Positions 14,247-23,091 of a stretch of DNA of 64,000 bases are shown here, piece by piece. Position numbers and translations under genes: made by a program. Below the pieces are notes generated by a model, which had not been told where the DNA came from, searched no databases, and saw only the letters and a list, made by a program, of their open reading frames with translations. The DNA comes from Bacteroidales bacterium (GTDB lineage: Bacteria; Bacteroidota; Bacteroidia; Bacteroidales; F082), in the NCBI GenBank assembly GCA_023229135.1, contig JALNZT010000018.1, positions 12,946 to 76,945 of the forward strand. Direction: 5' to 3'. The first letter of the stretch is position 1; each line of letters starts with the position of its first letter.

Positions 14247-16394
14247 TTACTTCACCATACCCAATTCGTTCATCATAAAGGCATATTCCAAAGCGGTTTC
14301 TTTCAGTCTTTCGAAGCGCCCGGAAGCCCCGCCATGCCCGAAGTCCATATTGGTTTTCAGCAGTAAGGTATTGTCATCCGTTTTCATATCGCGTAGTTTG
14401 GCTACCCATTTCGCAGGCTCCCAATACTGCACCTGGCTGTCGTGCAAGCCGGTAGTAACAAGCATCGCTGGATAGTTTTTAGCTTCCACATTGTCATAAG
14501 GTGAATAAGAAAGTATATAGTCGTAATACTCCTTTTCGTTAGGATTACCCCATTCATCGTATTCTCCTGTGGTTAAAGGAATTGTCTCATCAAGCATGGT
14601 CGTTACCACATCCACAAACGGAACGGCAGCAATAACGCCTTTCCACAGGTCGGGACGCATATTTGCCACTGCGCCTACCAGCAATCCGCCGGCGCTTCCG
14701 CCAAGCGCAAAAAGATGTTCGCTATCCGTATAATTTTCTTTTGTCAGGTAATCGCCGCAGGCAATAAAATCGAGGAAAGTATTATTTTTGTTGAGCAGTT
14801 TTCCATCTTCATACCATTGACGTCCAAGCTCTTCGCCTCCACGGATATGTGCTATTGCCCAAACAAAACCTCTGTCGAGCAGACTTAAGCGTGCTGATGA
14901 AAAATAAGCATCCATGCTGGCGCCATAAGAGCCATAACCGTATAAAACTACGGGATTTTTGCCGTTTTTCTGTAGGCCTTTTTTATACACCAAAGAAACC
15001 GGAACCATCACGCCATCGTGTGAAGGCACATATAAACGCTCCGATACATAATCGTCAGCATTATAGCCGCCAAGCACTTCTTGTTGTTTCAGTAAGCTAC
15101 GTGTTTTGGTTGCCATATCGTAATCGTAAACAGAATTTGGTGTGGTAAGCGAGGTGTATCCATAACGCAATACTTTGGTCTCGAAATCTACATTGGTGCT
15201 CATATAAGCGGTGTAAACCGGCTCACCAAAATCAAGGTAATAGTCATTCTTTTTGTCCCAGCTTATCACCCTAATGTTTACTAAACCTTTTTGGCGTTCA
15301 CTCACGGCGAGATAGTTAGAGAATATCTCGAAATCTTCGAGCAACACATCGGGGCGATGGGCAATTACTTCTTTCCAATTGTCCATCCCCGGCTTTTTCA
15401 CGCTGGTTTTCATCAGCCTAAAGTTTTGTGCATCAAGGTTCGTACGGATATAAAAATCGTTTTTGTAATGATCTACACCATAGAGCATATCGGGCTGACG
15501 TGCCTGCACCATCGTAAAGTCATTCAAGGGCTTGTTGGCATCCACAAAGCTATATTCGGCTGACATGGTACTCACCGTGCCAACCATAATATATGCCTGC
15601 GATTTGGTTTTGAAAACAAAGGCGTAAAAAGTGGGATCGTCTTCGGTAAAAACGGTTACGTCTTGCTCATAATCCATTTCAATATTGTGGCGCATTACTT
15701 TATAAGGCCTTAAGGTCTCGTCTTTTACGCTATAAAACAATGTTTTATTGTCATTTCCCCAAGCCATATTGCCGGAAGTATTCGGAATACTTTGCGGATA
15801 AATCTCGCCAGAGCTAAGGTCTTTAATATAGATGGTATATTGGCGGCGACTCACCGTATCCACGGAATAGGCCAACAAATTATTGTCAGCACTGATTTCC
15901 CAGCCACCAATCTCAAAATAAGCATAGCCTTCGGCCATTTCATTGCCGTTGAGCATAATTTCTTCAGCGGCATCCTGGCTACCTTTTTTGCGGCAATAAA
16001 TCGGATACTCTTTGCCTTCCTCATAACGTGAATAATAGTAATAGCCGTTTAACTTGTAAGGCACCGAAATATCTGTTTGCTTTATGCGGCCCAGCATCTC
16101 GTCATACAAAGCCTGCTGAAGCTGCATGGTATGCGCCAAAACATTATCGGTGTATGCATTTTCGGCTTCCAGGTAAGCAATTACTTCAGGATTTTCACGC
16201 TCGTTGAGCCAATAATAATCGTCGATTCTAGTGTTGTCATGTGCTGTAAGCTCATGAGGTTTTTTAGTAGCTACGGGTGCTTGCATTGGCGTCTTATTTG
16301 GTGATTTGCAGCTGTTCAAGCTAAACATTGCGAGGGCGATAATCAGCAAAGATTTTCCTGAAAATGCCATTTTACTTTTTCTGTTGCTGTGCAT
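14247..16394 (-). CDS. ptrB: oligopeptidase B (S9A prolyl oligopeptidase family), lipoprotein
   Basis: A 715-residue serine peptidase with an N-terminal seven-bladed propeller (about 60-460) and an alpha/beta-hydrolase domain. The triad is S567 in GGSAGG, D652 in GLHDSQV and H687 in DFGHGGASGR. It would cleave short peptides after basic residues. A lipobox (FSLNSC) marks it as a lipoprotein, whereas enterobacterial PtrB is cytosolic, so this one would act in the periplasm or at the outer membrane. A second in-frame Met (residue 9) before the hydrophobic stretch is an equally good start. It lies 28 bases after a TonB-dependent receptor gene in the same direction, which suggests peptide uptake or processing, though that link is inference. 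Confidence 0.88.
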   Translation of the reverse strand: MHSNRKSKMAFSGKSLLIIALAMFSLNSCKSPNKTPMQAPVATKKPHELTAHDNTRIDDYYWLNERENPEVIAYLEAENAYTDNVLAHTMQLQQALYDEMLGRIKQTDISVPYKLNGYYYYSRYEEGKEYPIYCRKKGSQDAAEEIMLNGNEMAEGYAYFEIGGWEISADNNLLAYSVDTVSRRQYTIYIKDLSSGEIYPQSIPNTSGNMAWGNDNKTLFYSVKDETLRPYKVMRHNIEMDYEQDVTVFTEDDPTFYAFVFKTKSQAYIMVGTVSTMSAEYSFVDANKPLNDFTMVQARQPDMLYGVDHYKNDFYIRTNLDAQNFRLMKTSVKKPGMDNWKEVIAHRPDVLLEDFEIFSNYLAVSERQKGLVNIRVISWDKKNDYYLDFGEPVYTAYMSTNVDFETKVLRYGYTSLTTPNSVYDYDMATKTRSLLKQQEVLGGYNADDYVSERLYVPSHDGVMVPVSLVYKKGLQKNGKNPVVLYGYGSYGASMDAYFSSARLSLLDRGFVWAIAHIRGGEELGRQWYEDGKLLNKNNTFLDFIACGDYLTKENYTDSEHLFALGGSAGGLLVGAVANMRPDLWKGVIAAVPFVDVVTTMLDETIPLTTGEYDEWGNPNEKEYYDYILSYSPYDNVEAKNYPAMLVTTGLHDSQVQYWEPAKWVAKLRDMKTDDNTLLLKTNMDFGHGGASGRFERLKETALEYAFMMNELGMVK

Positions 16395-16422
16395 AAAATT
16401 AATTATAGAATAAATGTTTTAT

Positions 16423-18759
16423 TTAAAAACTAAGTGTCATTCCAAAGCTAGGCATAAGCGGCAACTGGCGGATAACATCACTGGTGATTTGATCTACATA
16501 AAATACGTTTTCGCGGTTATACATATTTGTAACACTCACGTTTACTTCAAGTTGCGTCCGTTCACTAAAAAAGAAACGGCGTTTGATATCAAAGTCTAAG
16601 CGGTGATAACTGGGCAGTTCGCCTTCATTCAGATCGCCATAAAGTATTCCTAAGTTCCCATTGGCATTGGTATAATCGGTATTCACGCCCTGGCCAAAGT
16701 TGAGATGCTCGTAATAGCCCTGCACCTGCGTGAACGGGAATCCGGAGCCATAGTTCCAGCGAGCGCCAAACTCCCATTGACGCCGATCTCCGGCTGTGTA
16801 TGAAATTAGAAGGTTTACGTTGTGACGCCTGTCATAATGCGGCCTATAGCTTATCAACTCACCGGGATTTTTCTCATACTCCTTGGTAACAAAGCCAAGT
16901 GAATAAACTGACCAGATGTACCATTTCTTGTCTTCATATTTAAGGGCTATATCGCCTCCATAGGCATTACCTTTTTCAATGATGAAGTCCTTTTTATAGA
17001 TATCCGGTGTGTTGGCAGGCGCCGTATTTTCGTTGAAAAGTTTATTTCTGTTAAGGTTTGTAAGCTGGTTAAAATCTTTCAAATAACCTTCTATATTGAG
17101 GTTGATACGGTTAGTTAAGTCTATCTCTGTACCTAAAATATAGTGGTTGGCTTTTTGCAGTTTGTGGGTCACCTCTTTGCCGTCAAAACGGTTGGGTAGG
17201 TTATCGGGGCCTGAAAGGAAGCCATAAAACAGATTCACCACATCGCGGTCGCTATTGGCTGCTATCAAGTTTTGGGAATACATACCCGTGGCCAGTTTAA
17301 TGCGGAACCAATCATTTACCAGGTATTTCACGGACAGCCGTGGCTCGGGCGAGATATTGCCAAGCGATGCATACCATTGCACACGGAAGCTTGGCTCGAA
17401 CAATAACTTACCGAAGTTGCCTTTGTAGCGCACATATCCGGCCAGCTCGGTCGTATTTTCGGTTTGGTTAATATTTCTTCCAACACCATTGGTGAAATCA
17501 AATTCCGTTTTGAAGCCAAGCAGCTCAATACCGTATTTTACCAGGTCTTTTCCTATGAAGTAAGTGAAATGGAAGCCCATATTGAAGCCATTGATACTGC
17601 TGAAACGTTCGGGTGCCGAAGCCTCGGAAAGCGTTGCTTTGTAGCTGGAATAGGCCAGGTTACCTTCGATCAGCACAGGTGATTTTCCGGGGATAATCAA
17701 AAAGTTAGAGCCTCCACCCACCGAGTTCCAGCCGAAATCAGAAAGCGATTTGTAGTTGTTTACCTTATCATCAAAACTAAAACCAAAGAAGTTGATTTTG
17801 CTTCCATTGGCAGCATTGATGGATATTTTTCCGTACAAATCAAGGAAGTTAAAAGGCAGCCCGTCTTCATCCACGTAGCTGTAGAGGCTTTTGCTGGTTT
17901 GTTCCAGGTAGGAATTTTTCACAGAGAAAATAAAGCTGGAGCTGGAGCCATTTTCCACCTTAGCGCGACTTAACGGGCCTTCGAGCAACAGCTTGGCACC
18001 AAAAGTACTAGCACCAACTTTCCCGCTGAGCTGATTTTTATTTCCATCGCGGGTGGTGATATCCATGATAGATGAAACTCTGCCGCCATAATCAGCGCTA
18101 AAGCCACCGGTAAATACCTCTGCATTACGAATCATATCGGTATCAAAAACCGAAAACAGTCCGATAGAGTGAAACGGGTTATACACGATCATGCCATCGA
18201 GTAGCACCTTATTTTGAATAGGCGATCCGCCTCTGATGTACAACTGGCCGCCCTGGTCGCCGGTAAACACAACACCGGGAATCACTTGCAGGTATTGCGC
18301 CAGGTCAGCTTGTCCGCCAATGGAAGGAATCTTTTTGAGGATTTTGGGTGTGATGTTGACGACGGAAGTTTTAGTTTCGGTACGTGCTTCGATTTTTTCA
18401 GCGGTAACATTCACTGTTTCGAGGCTTACGCTTGATTCCACCAGGTTAAATTTACGGTTCAACACATCGTTGGGCTTCAATACAATTTCCTGCCTGAGCG
18501 TATCGTAGCCTAAAAAAGTTACCAATAACATGTATTGGCCGGCTGGCACTTTGGTGATACTAAAATAGCCGTTGATATCCGTCGAAGCACCGTAGGTAGT
18601 GCCTTGCAGATAGACATTGCAGAAAATTACGGGTTCTCCGGTGGAGGCTTCATACACAAATCCGCGAACAGCAGCTTCTTGTGCCTGTGCTGCTGAACTT
18701 AAACTGACGAGTATAAAAAATGATAAAATGGTAGTTGTAAGTCGTATAAATCGTTGCAT
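16423..18759 (-). CDS. TonB-dependent outer-membrane receptor
   Basis: A 778-residue receptor: signal peptide to about residue 26 (AAQAQ), a carboxypeptidase-regulatory-like beta domain (about 28-115, VRGFVYEASTGEPVIFCNVYLQGTTYGASTDINGYF...), a plug domain (about 120-235, QLYIRGGSPIQNKVLLDGMIVYN) and a beta barrel ending in aromatic F (FGMTLSF). It lacks the length and paired SusD partner of a SusC protein. The ligand is unknown. It is the first gene of a likely operon with oligopeptidase B. A region of overlapping inverted repeats lies about 40-90 bases upstream. Confidence 0.85.
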   Translation of the reverse strand: MQRFIRLTTTILSFFILVSLSSAAQAQEAAVRGFVYEASTGEPVIFCNVYLQGTTYGASTDINGYFSITKVPAGQYMLLVTFLGYDTLRQEIVLKPNDVLNRKFNLVESSVSLETVNVTAEKIEARTETKTSVVNITPKILKKIPSIGGQADLAQYLQVIPGVVFTGDQGGQLYIRGGSPIQNKVLLDGMIVYNPFHSIGLFSVFDTDMIRNAEVFTGGFSADYGGRVSSIMDITTRDGNKNQLSGKVGASTFGAKLLLEGPLSRAKVENGSSSSFIFSVKNSYLEQTSKSLYSYVDEDGLPFNFLDLYGKISINAANGSKINFFGFSFDDKVNNYKSLSDFGWNSVGGGSNFLIIPGKSPVLIEGNLAYSSYKATLSEASAPERFSSINGFNMGFHFTYFIGKDLVKYGIELLGFKTEFDFTNGVGRNINQTENTTELAGYVRYKGNFGKLLFEPSFRVQWYASLGNISPEPRLSVKYLVNDWFRIKLATGMYSQNLIAANSDRDVVNLFYGFLSGPDNLPNRFDGKEVTHKLQKANHYILGTEIDLTNRINLNIEGYLKDFNQLTNLNRNKLFNENTAPANTPDIYKKDFIIEKGNAYGGDIALKYEDKKWYIWSVYSLGFVTKEYEKNPGELISYRPHYDRRHNVNLLISYTAGDRRQWEFGARWNYGSGFPFTQVQGYYEHLNFGQGVNTDYTNANGNLGILYGDLNEGELPSYHRLDFDIKRRFFFSERTQLEVNVSVTNMYNRENVFYVDQITSDVIRQLPLMPSFGMTLSF

Positions 18760-18797
18760 GTGAATTAGATAGATTATTTATGCTTTGATTGCAAGCT

Positions 18798-18851
18798 CCA
18801 AAAAACATCAATTTTTGGTTATTGCAAAATAACGTGCAAAGTAACCAAAAA
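18798..18851 (-). promoter_or_regulatory. overlapping inverted repeats upstream of the TonB receptor
   Basis: On the plus strand TTTTTGGTTA (18812-18821) is inverted at 18842-18851 with an inner TTGCA/TGCAA pair. CCAAAAA (18798-18804) can also pair with 18812-18818. The middle segment therefore has two alternative partners, as in an attenuator, or the larger palindrome could be an operator. No mechanism can be assigned. Confidence 0.4.
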
Positions 18852-18929
18852 GTACGCAACGGGCTTTATAAATTCAGAAAAATGAGGAATTGGGTCAGTT
18901 TTAGGTTAGAAATTCTTTTAGGCGACCGG

Positions 18930-19859
18930 TTATTTTTCTTTTTTAGCGTGTATTTCAGCTGCTTTCTGGATGAGTTTAAGCTCTTCACCCGATATCTTTT
19001 CAGGCAACTTTAAGACTACTTTTAGCAAGAGATTTCCAGTTTCAGTTTTTCCGTAAACAGGCATTCCCAGGCCTTTCAGCCGTAGTGTTGCATTAGATTG
19101 AATACCTGCTTTTACGGGTACCTGCACCTCCCCTTTGAGGGTGTTTAGCTTTACTTTTCCACCCAATATTGCAGTATAAATATCCACCGGTAATTCCTGA
19201 ATCAGGTCGTCTCCATCGCGTTGAATATCCGCTTGTTGAGTAATATGTATTTTGATAAGCAAATCGCCGGGTTCGCCGCCATAGGGGCTTTGCTGGCCTT
19301 TGCCTTTCATGCGCAAGGTTTGTCCCTGACGCACTCCTGCCTTAATCTTCAAGCGGATGCGTTGCTCGCCAAGTTGTATCATGCGCTCAACACCGTGGTA
19401 AGCCTCAGAAAGCGATAAATGAAGTTCGGCAGTAAGATCCTGACCCTTAGGCCTGACACGACTTCTGCTCTTAGCACCTCCACTGGTAAAACCGCTTCCG
19501 CCGAAGAAAGCTTCAAAAAAGTCGGAAAAGCCACCTTGTCCTCCACCAAAAAACTCACCAAAGTCGGCCTGCCCACCTCTTGACGAATAGCGCCGACCGC
19601 CACCACCAAAGCCGTCAAAGCCCTGCTGCTCATATTGTTTCCAATTGGCACCCAACTCGTCATACTTCTTGCGCTTTTCAGCATTGCCAATAACTTCGTA
19701 GGCCTCACTGATTTCTTTAAAACGGTCTTCGGCTTGCTTATTATCAGGGTTTTTATCGGGATGGTATTTTATAGCAAGCTTGCGATAGGCTTTCTTAATT
19801 TGATCTGCCGTCGCGTTTCGCTCTACTCCTAAAACCTTATAATAGTCTTTATACTCCAT
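18930..19859 (-). CDS. cbpA: DnaJ-class co-chaperone, CbpA type
   Basis: A 309-residue J-domain protein: J domain with HPD (about residues 4-70, KYHPDKNPDN), a G/F-rich linker with unusually many glycines (FGGGGRRYSSRGGQADFGEFFGGGQGGF) and the two C-terminal beta substrate-binding domains (about 135-300). There is no CxxCxGxG zinc-finger region, so it is CbpA/DjlA-like rather than DnaJ. It would present clients to DnaK. It is the last of three same-strand genes with a LiaF-like and a PspC protein, a likely envelope-stress group, although the 115-bp gap before it could hold its own promoter. Confidence 0.85.
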   Translation of the reverse strand: MEYKDYYKVLGVERNATADQIKKAYRKLAIKYHPDKNPDNKQAEDRFKEISEAYEVIGNAEKRKKYDELGANWKQYEQQGFDGFGGGGRRYSSRGGQADFGEFFGGGQGGFSDFFEAFFGGSGFTSGGAKSRSRVRPKGQDLTAELHLSLSEAYHGVERMIQLGEQRIRLKIKAGVRQGQTLRMKGKGQQSPYGGEPGDLLIKIHITQQADIQRDGDDLIQELPVDIYTAILGGKVKLNTLKGEVQVPVKAGIQSNATLRLKGLGMPVYGKTETGNLLLKVVLKLPEKISGEELKLIQKAAEIHAKKEK

Positions 19860-19974
19860 ATCAGCAGCCTACCTCAAATCCTGTGCCAGTTGAATAATAA
19901 GCCATAAGCTGCCACTTTGACAAATTTTCATCCATAATTTGATGTTGTTTTTAGCGGACAATTGAAGGGTATTA

Positions 19975-20895
19975 TCAATACCTTTTAACTTCAAAACTGG
20001 AAACAGCAGCATCGATATCAATAAATATTTGCTGACTTCCTGTTGCAAAACCCGGTGTTTCATATTGCCCCTTTTCCAGTTTCTCAAAATCTTTAAAGTT
20101 TTTGCTGGAAAGCACCGTGGAGCTTACGATGCGGCATCCCGCAGTAGCTGGTATTTTAATGACAATAGCCGATGCCGCAGCATCAATTTTGATATGCGTT
20201 GCCAGCTGTTGTTCGCCCAGCCGGATATTAATGGCGGCTGCACCCCCATCAAGGTCAATTTCAGCAACCTGAAAAGGGCTCAGATCAAAATTCAGTTCAG
20301 CAGCACCAACATCTAAATCAAAACTCCATTGAGGCTTGGTATTCAGCATCATATCAAAATGTGTCGTTTTGTTATTTCTGAAATTTACAGATGCATCTCG
20401 CTGGCTAATCACAACACGACTCTCGCCATCAAGCTCTTCTACCCTAAAATTGTAAGCCATTTTACTGCCACGCTTTTCAGCACGAATCAAATCGCCGGTG
20501 GTGCCATCCAGGCGATATACACCAGCCGCAGCTTCCAACTCCAACACAGCTTTCTGAATTTCATCGGTGAAAGGAAAGCTAAAAGTTTGCGATACAATGC
20601 TATCCTTAACCACCTCATCACTGTCGTAAGAATAATCGTACATGGTGGTTCTGCCATATCTGCCATCAGCTTTCTGCGTATACATATACACACCCAAACC
20701 ACCTACCAGCACTGCTAACGTGACTTTAAAAAACGCCTTCACCGGCAAAATAGAAACACCCCAAAGTATGATAAGTATGGGCCATAACCTGCCTAATATC
20801 CGCCATTCAAACTCGAAAATATCAAGCCGGTCAAATAAGAAAAGTGTGCCAAGAGTGATCAATAACACTCCCCAAAAGACATTTTGATGTTTCAT
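19975..20895 (-). CDS. LiaF/LiaI-like membrane protein with toast-rack domain
   Basis: A 306-residue membrane protein. The N-terminal third has two to three hydrophobic segments with the LiaI/DUF5668-type pattern FWGVLLITLGTLFLFDRL...LWPILIILWGVSIL. The rest is a repetitive beta region (VLELEAAAGVYRLDG..., LDVGAAELNFDL..., LDGGAAAINIRLGEQ, IDAAASAIVIKIP) typical of the DUF2154/DUF4097 'toast-rack' fold. In Firmicutes LiaF restrains the LiaRS cell-envelope stress system. No LiaRS-type regulator is adjacent, so the role in this organism is inferred only from fold and from the PspC neighbour 55 bases upstream. Confidence 0.72.
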   Translation of the reverse strand: MKHQNVFWGVLLITLGTLFLFDRLDIFEFEWRILGRLWPILIILWGVSILPVKAFFKVTLAVLVGGLGVYMYTQKADGRYGRTTMYDYSYDSDEVVKDSIVSQTFSFPFTDEIQKAVLELEAAAGVYRLDGTTGDLIRAEKRGSKMAYNFRVEELDGESRVVISQRDASVNFRNNKTTHFDMMLNTKPQWSFDLDVGAAELNFDLSPFQVAEIDLDGGAAAINIRLGEQQLATHIKIDAAASAIVIKIPATAGCRIVSSTVLSSKNFKDFEKLEKGQYETPGFATGSQQIFIDIDAAVSSFEVKRY

Positions 20896-20950
20896 ACCAT
20901 TAGTTTTTATTTGTTTGATGCTAAGTTAATTATCATTAACACTTCAACCG

Positions 20951-21367
20951 CTAATTCAATTTATTAGTAGATTGATGCAATACCAGAATACCTATTACAA
21001 TAAGTCCGACAGGCCAAAAATCCAACACATTAATCTGAGGAATAAAGCCACCAATCAAAAACAGCGCTCCAACAGATATCAGCGTGATGCCAATAACCAG
21101 CTGTGCCTTTCCGCTTTGATCTGATGAATAAACCGGCTCATTCTCAAATGTGTTAGCGGCGGCATCCTCATTAGCATTTACATAATTATCCTCAGGAAGT
21201 ATAGCCCAAAGCACAATATACACGATTACGCCACCAAAGGCAAATACTGCCAGCAACACAAAAAATAGGCGCACCAATGTTGGATCCAAATTAAGGTTAT
21301 CGGCCAGGCCACTGCATACGCCTGCAATAATTTTATTTTTTGGGTTACGCTTTAATCCTGTTTTCAT
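20951..21367 (-). CDS. PspC-domain membrane protein
   Basis: A 138-residue protein with an N-terminal PspC domain (KRNPKNKIIAGVCSGLADNLNLDPTLVRLFFVLLAVFAFGGVIVYIVLWAILPE) followed by a linker and two more hydrophobic segments (about 85-130). PspC proteins belong to phage-shock-type envelope-stress systems. It is first in a three-gene run with the LiaF-like and CbpA-like proteins. The C-terminal hydrophobic pair resembles the LiaI-like region of the next protein. Confidence 0.82.
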   Translation of the reverse strand: MKTGLKRNPKNKIIAGVCSGLADNLNLDPTLVRLFFVLLAVFAFGGVIVYIVLWAILPEDNYVNANEDAAANTFENEPVYSSDQSGKAQLVIGITLISVGALFLIGGFIPQINVLDFWPVGLIVIGILVLHQSTNKLN

Positions 21368-21623
21368 AACTGCTTAGATTTGGTGGAGAATTTATATGAA
21401 TCCATACAAAAGTCGTGGATTTTTTTTAAAACAAAACCTATTGCTGCGAGTTTTTTTTCGAAGCAGGCAATATAGACGGCAAACGAAACAGTTTAAAATA
21501 TAAACTTAGGACAATAAAAACCCACAAAAATATAGGAAGCATGCGCAAAGCTTATTGTTAATAAATAAACAGTAAAAAAATTAGAAGAAAGTATAAGTTA
21601 AGAGGTTAGCTGTTAAAAAAGAC

Positions 21624-21653
21624 TTGAAACTGACAAAGATTTTTGTATTTTTA
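21624..21653 (+). promoter_or_regulatory. promoter of the icd-citrate synthase operon
   Basis: TTG (21624-21626), a 19-base spacer and TATTTTTA (21646-21653, seven of eight bases of TAnnTTTG). Transcription would begin near 21660 with a leader of about 180 bases. The rest of the 476-bp gap (21368-21843) holds no gene or strong hairpin that I can see. Confidence 0.45.
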
Positions 21654-21843
21654 CGTTCCCAAATTAATAGAATTAACACAGTTTATTTTTGCGGGGTAGT
21701 TTTGTTGCTTTCAGTCTGATATATAGGCCTTAGAATAGTTTTTTATTGCCAGATTCGGTTGAAAATTTAAAACCGGTAAAACAGTACTGAAAGCACTTTG
21801 TTACTAAACTATGCACATACTAACATTAAAATCGGAGAAAAAC

Positions 21844-23079
21844 ATGACAAAAATTAAAGTTGCCCATCCAATTGTGGAACTTGACGGAGACGAAATGACA
21901 CGTGTAATCTGGTCATTTATCAAAGAAAAACTCATCTTGCCATATCTTGATTTGGACATAAAATATTTTGACCTGGGCATGGAATACCGCGACAGCACCA
22001 ACGACCAGGTTACTATTGACGCAGCTAATGCCATCAAAAAGTACAATGTTGGCATCAAATGCGCCACCATCACACCCGACGAGAAACGCGTGGAGGAGTT
22101 TGATCTGAAAGCTATGTATCGCTCACCAAACGGTACCATCAGAAATATTTTAGACGGAACAGTTTTCCGCGAACCCATTATGATCAACAATATCCCACGA
22201 CTCGTTCCAGGCTGGAAACATCCCATCGTTATTGGCCGTCATGCTTTTGGAGACCAGTACCGAGCCACCGATTTCGTGACCAAAGGAAAAGGTGCGCTCA
22301 CCATTACTTTCACACCAGAAGATGGCAGCGAGCCTCAGGAATATAAGGTCTATGATTTTGAGGGCGACGGCGTGGCAATGGCTATGTTTAATACCGACGA
22401 ATCTATCAAAGGCTTTGCCCACAGCTGCTTTAATATGGCTTTGCAAAAAGGATGGCCATTATATCTTTCGACCAAAAACACCATCCTCAAGAAATACGAC
22501 GGCAGGTTTAAAGACATCTTTGAAGAGATTTATCAAAACGACTACAAGTCACTTTTTGATGCCAAAGGCATTATTTACGAGCATCGACTGATCGACGACA
22601 TGGTTGCTGCTGCCCTGAAATGGAGTGGTAAATTTGTGTGGGCCTGCAAGAACTACGATGGTGATGTGCAGTCGGACACCTTGGCGCAAGGTTTTGGCTC
22701 ATTAGGCCTGATGACCAGTGTTTTGGTAACACCTGACGGCAAAACCATGGAAGCCGAAGCAGCCCACGGCACTGTTACACGCCATTTCCGCGAACATCAA
22801 AAAGGTAATCCTACATCCACCAATCCTATCGCCTCTATTTTTGCCTGGACGCGCGGACTGGCACATCGTGGTAAATTGGATAACAACCAGGAGCTTATCG
22901 ACTTCTGCCACACCCTGGAGGCGGTTTGTATTGAGACAGTTGAATCGGGCAAGATGACTAAAGACCTGGCTTTGCTGATCCACGAAAATAATTTAAAACC
23001 AGAGCATTACCTTTACACCAACGATTTCCTCAACGCCATTAATGATAGGCTGCAAGAAAAAATAATTAGTAAAAAATAA
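21844..23079 (+). CDS. icd: NADP-dependent isocitrate dehydrogenase, eukaryotic-type (subfamily II)
   Basis: 411 residues from the ATG at 21844, chosen because conserved sequence starts at KVAHPIVELDGDEMTRVIW; an ATG 33 bases upstream would add only AT-rich leader. The enzyme converts isocitrate to 2-oxoglutarate in the TCA cycle. The sequence (GIKCATITPDEKRVEEF, MYRSPNGTIRNILDGTVFREPI, AHGTVTRHFREHQKGNPTSTNPIASIFAWTRGL) is of the homodimeric NADP type shared with eukaryotic mitochondria. Substrate residues in RSPNGTIRN are present. It lies 12 bases before citrate synthase, and no aconitase gene is in the window. Confidence 0.93.
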   Translation: MTKIKVAHPIVELDGDEMTRVIWSFIKEKLILPYLDLDIKYFDLGMEYRDSTNDQVTIDAANAIKKYNVGIKCATITPDEKRVEEFDLKAMYRSPNGTIRNILDGTVFREPIMINNIPRLVPGWKHPIVIGRHAFGDQYRATDFVTKGKGALTITFTPEDGSEPQEYKVYDFEGDGVAMAMFNTDESIKGFAHSCFNMALQKGWPLYLSTKNTILKKYDGRFKDIFEEIYQNDYKSLFDAKGIIYEHRLIDDMVAAALKWSGKFVWACKNYDGDVQSDTLAQGFGSLGLMTSVLVTPDGKTMEAEAAHGTVTRHFREHQKGNPTSTNPIASIFAWTRGLAHRGKLDNNQELIDFCHTLEAVCIETVESGKMTKDLALLIHENNLKPEHYLYTNDFLNAINDRLQEKIISKK

Positions 23080-23091
23080 ACCCTAAACACT

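Noticed and set aside
19869..20087. 72-codon open frame between the cbpA-like and LiaF-like genes
   Set aside because: Mostly overlaps the end of the LiaF-like gene in another frame and shows no protein features.
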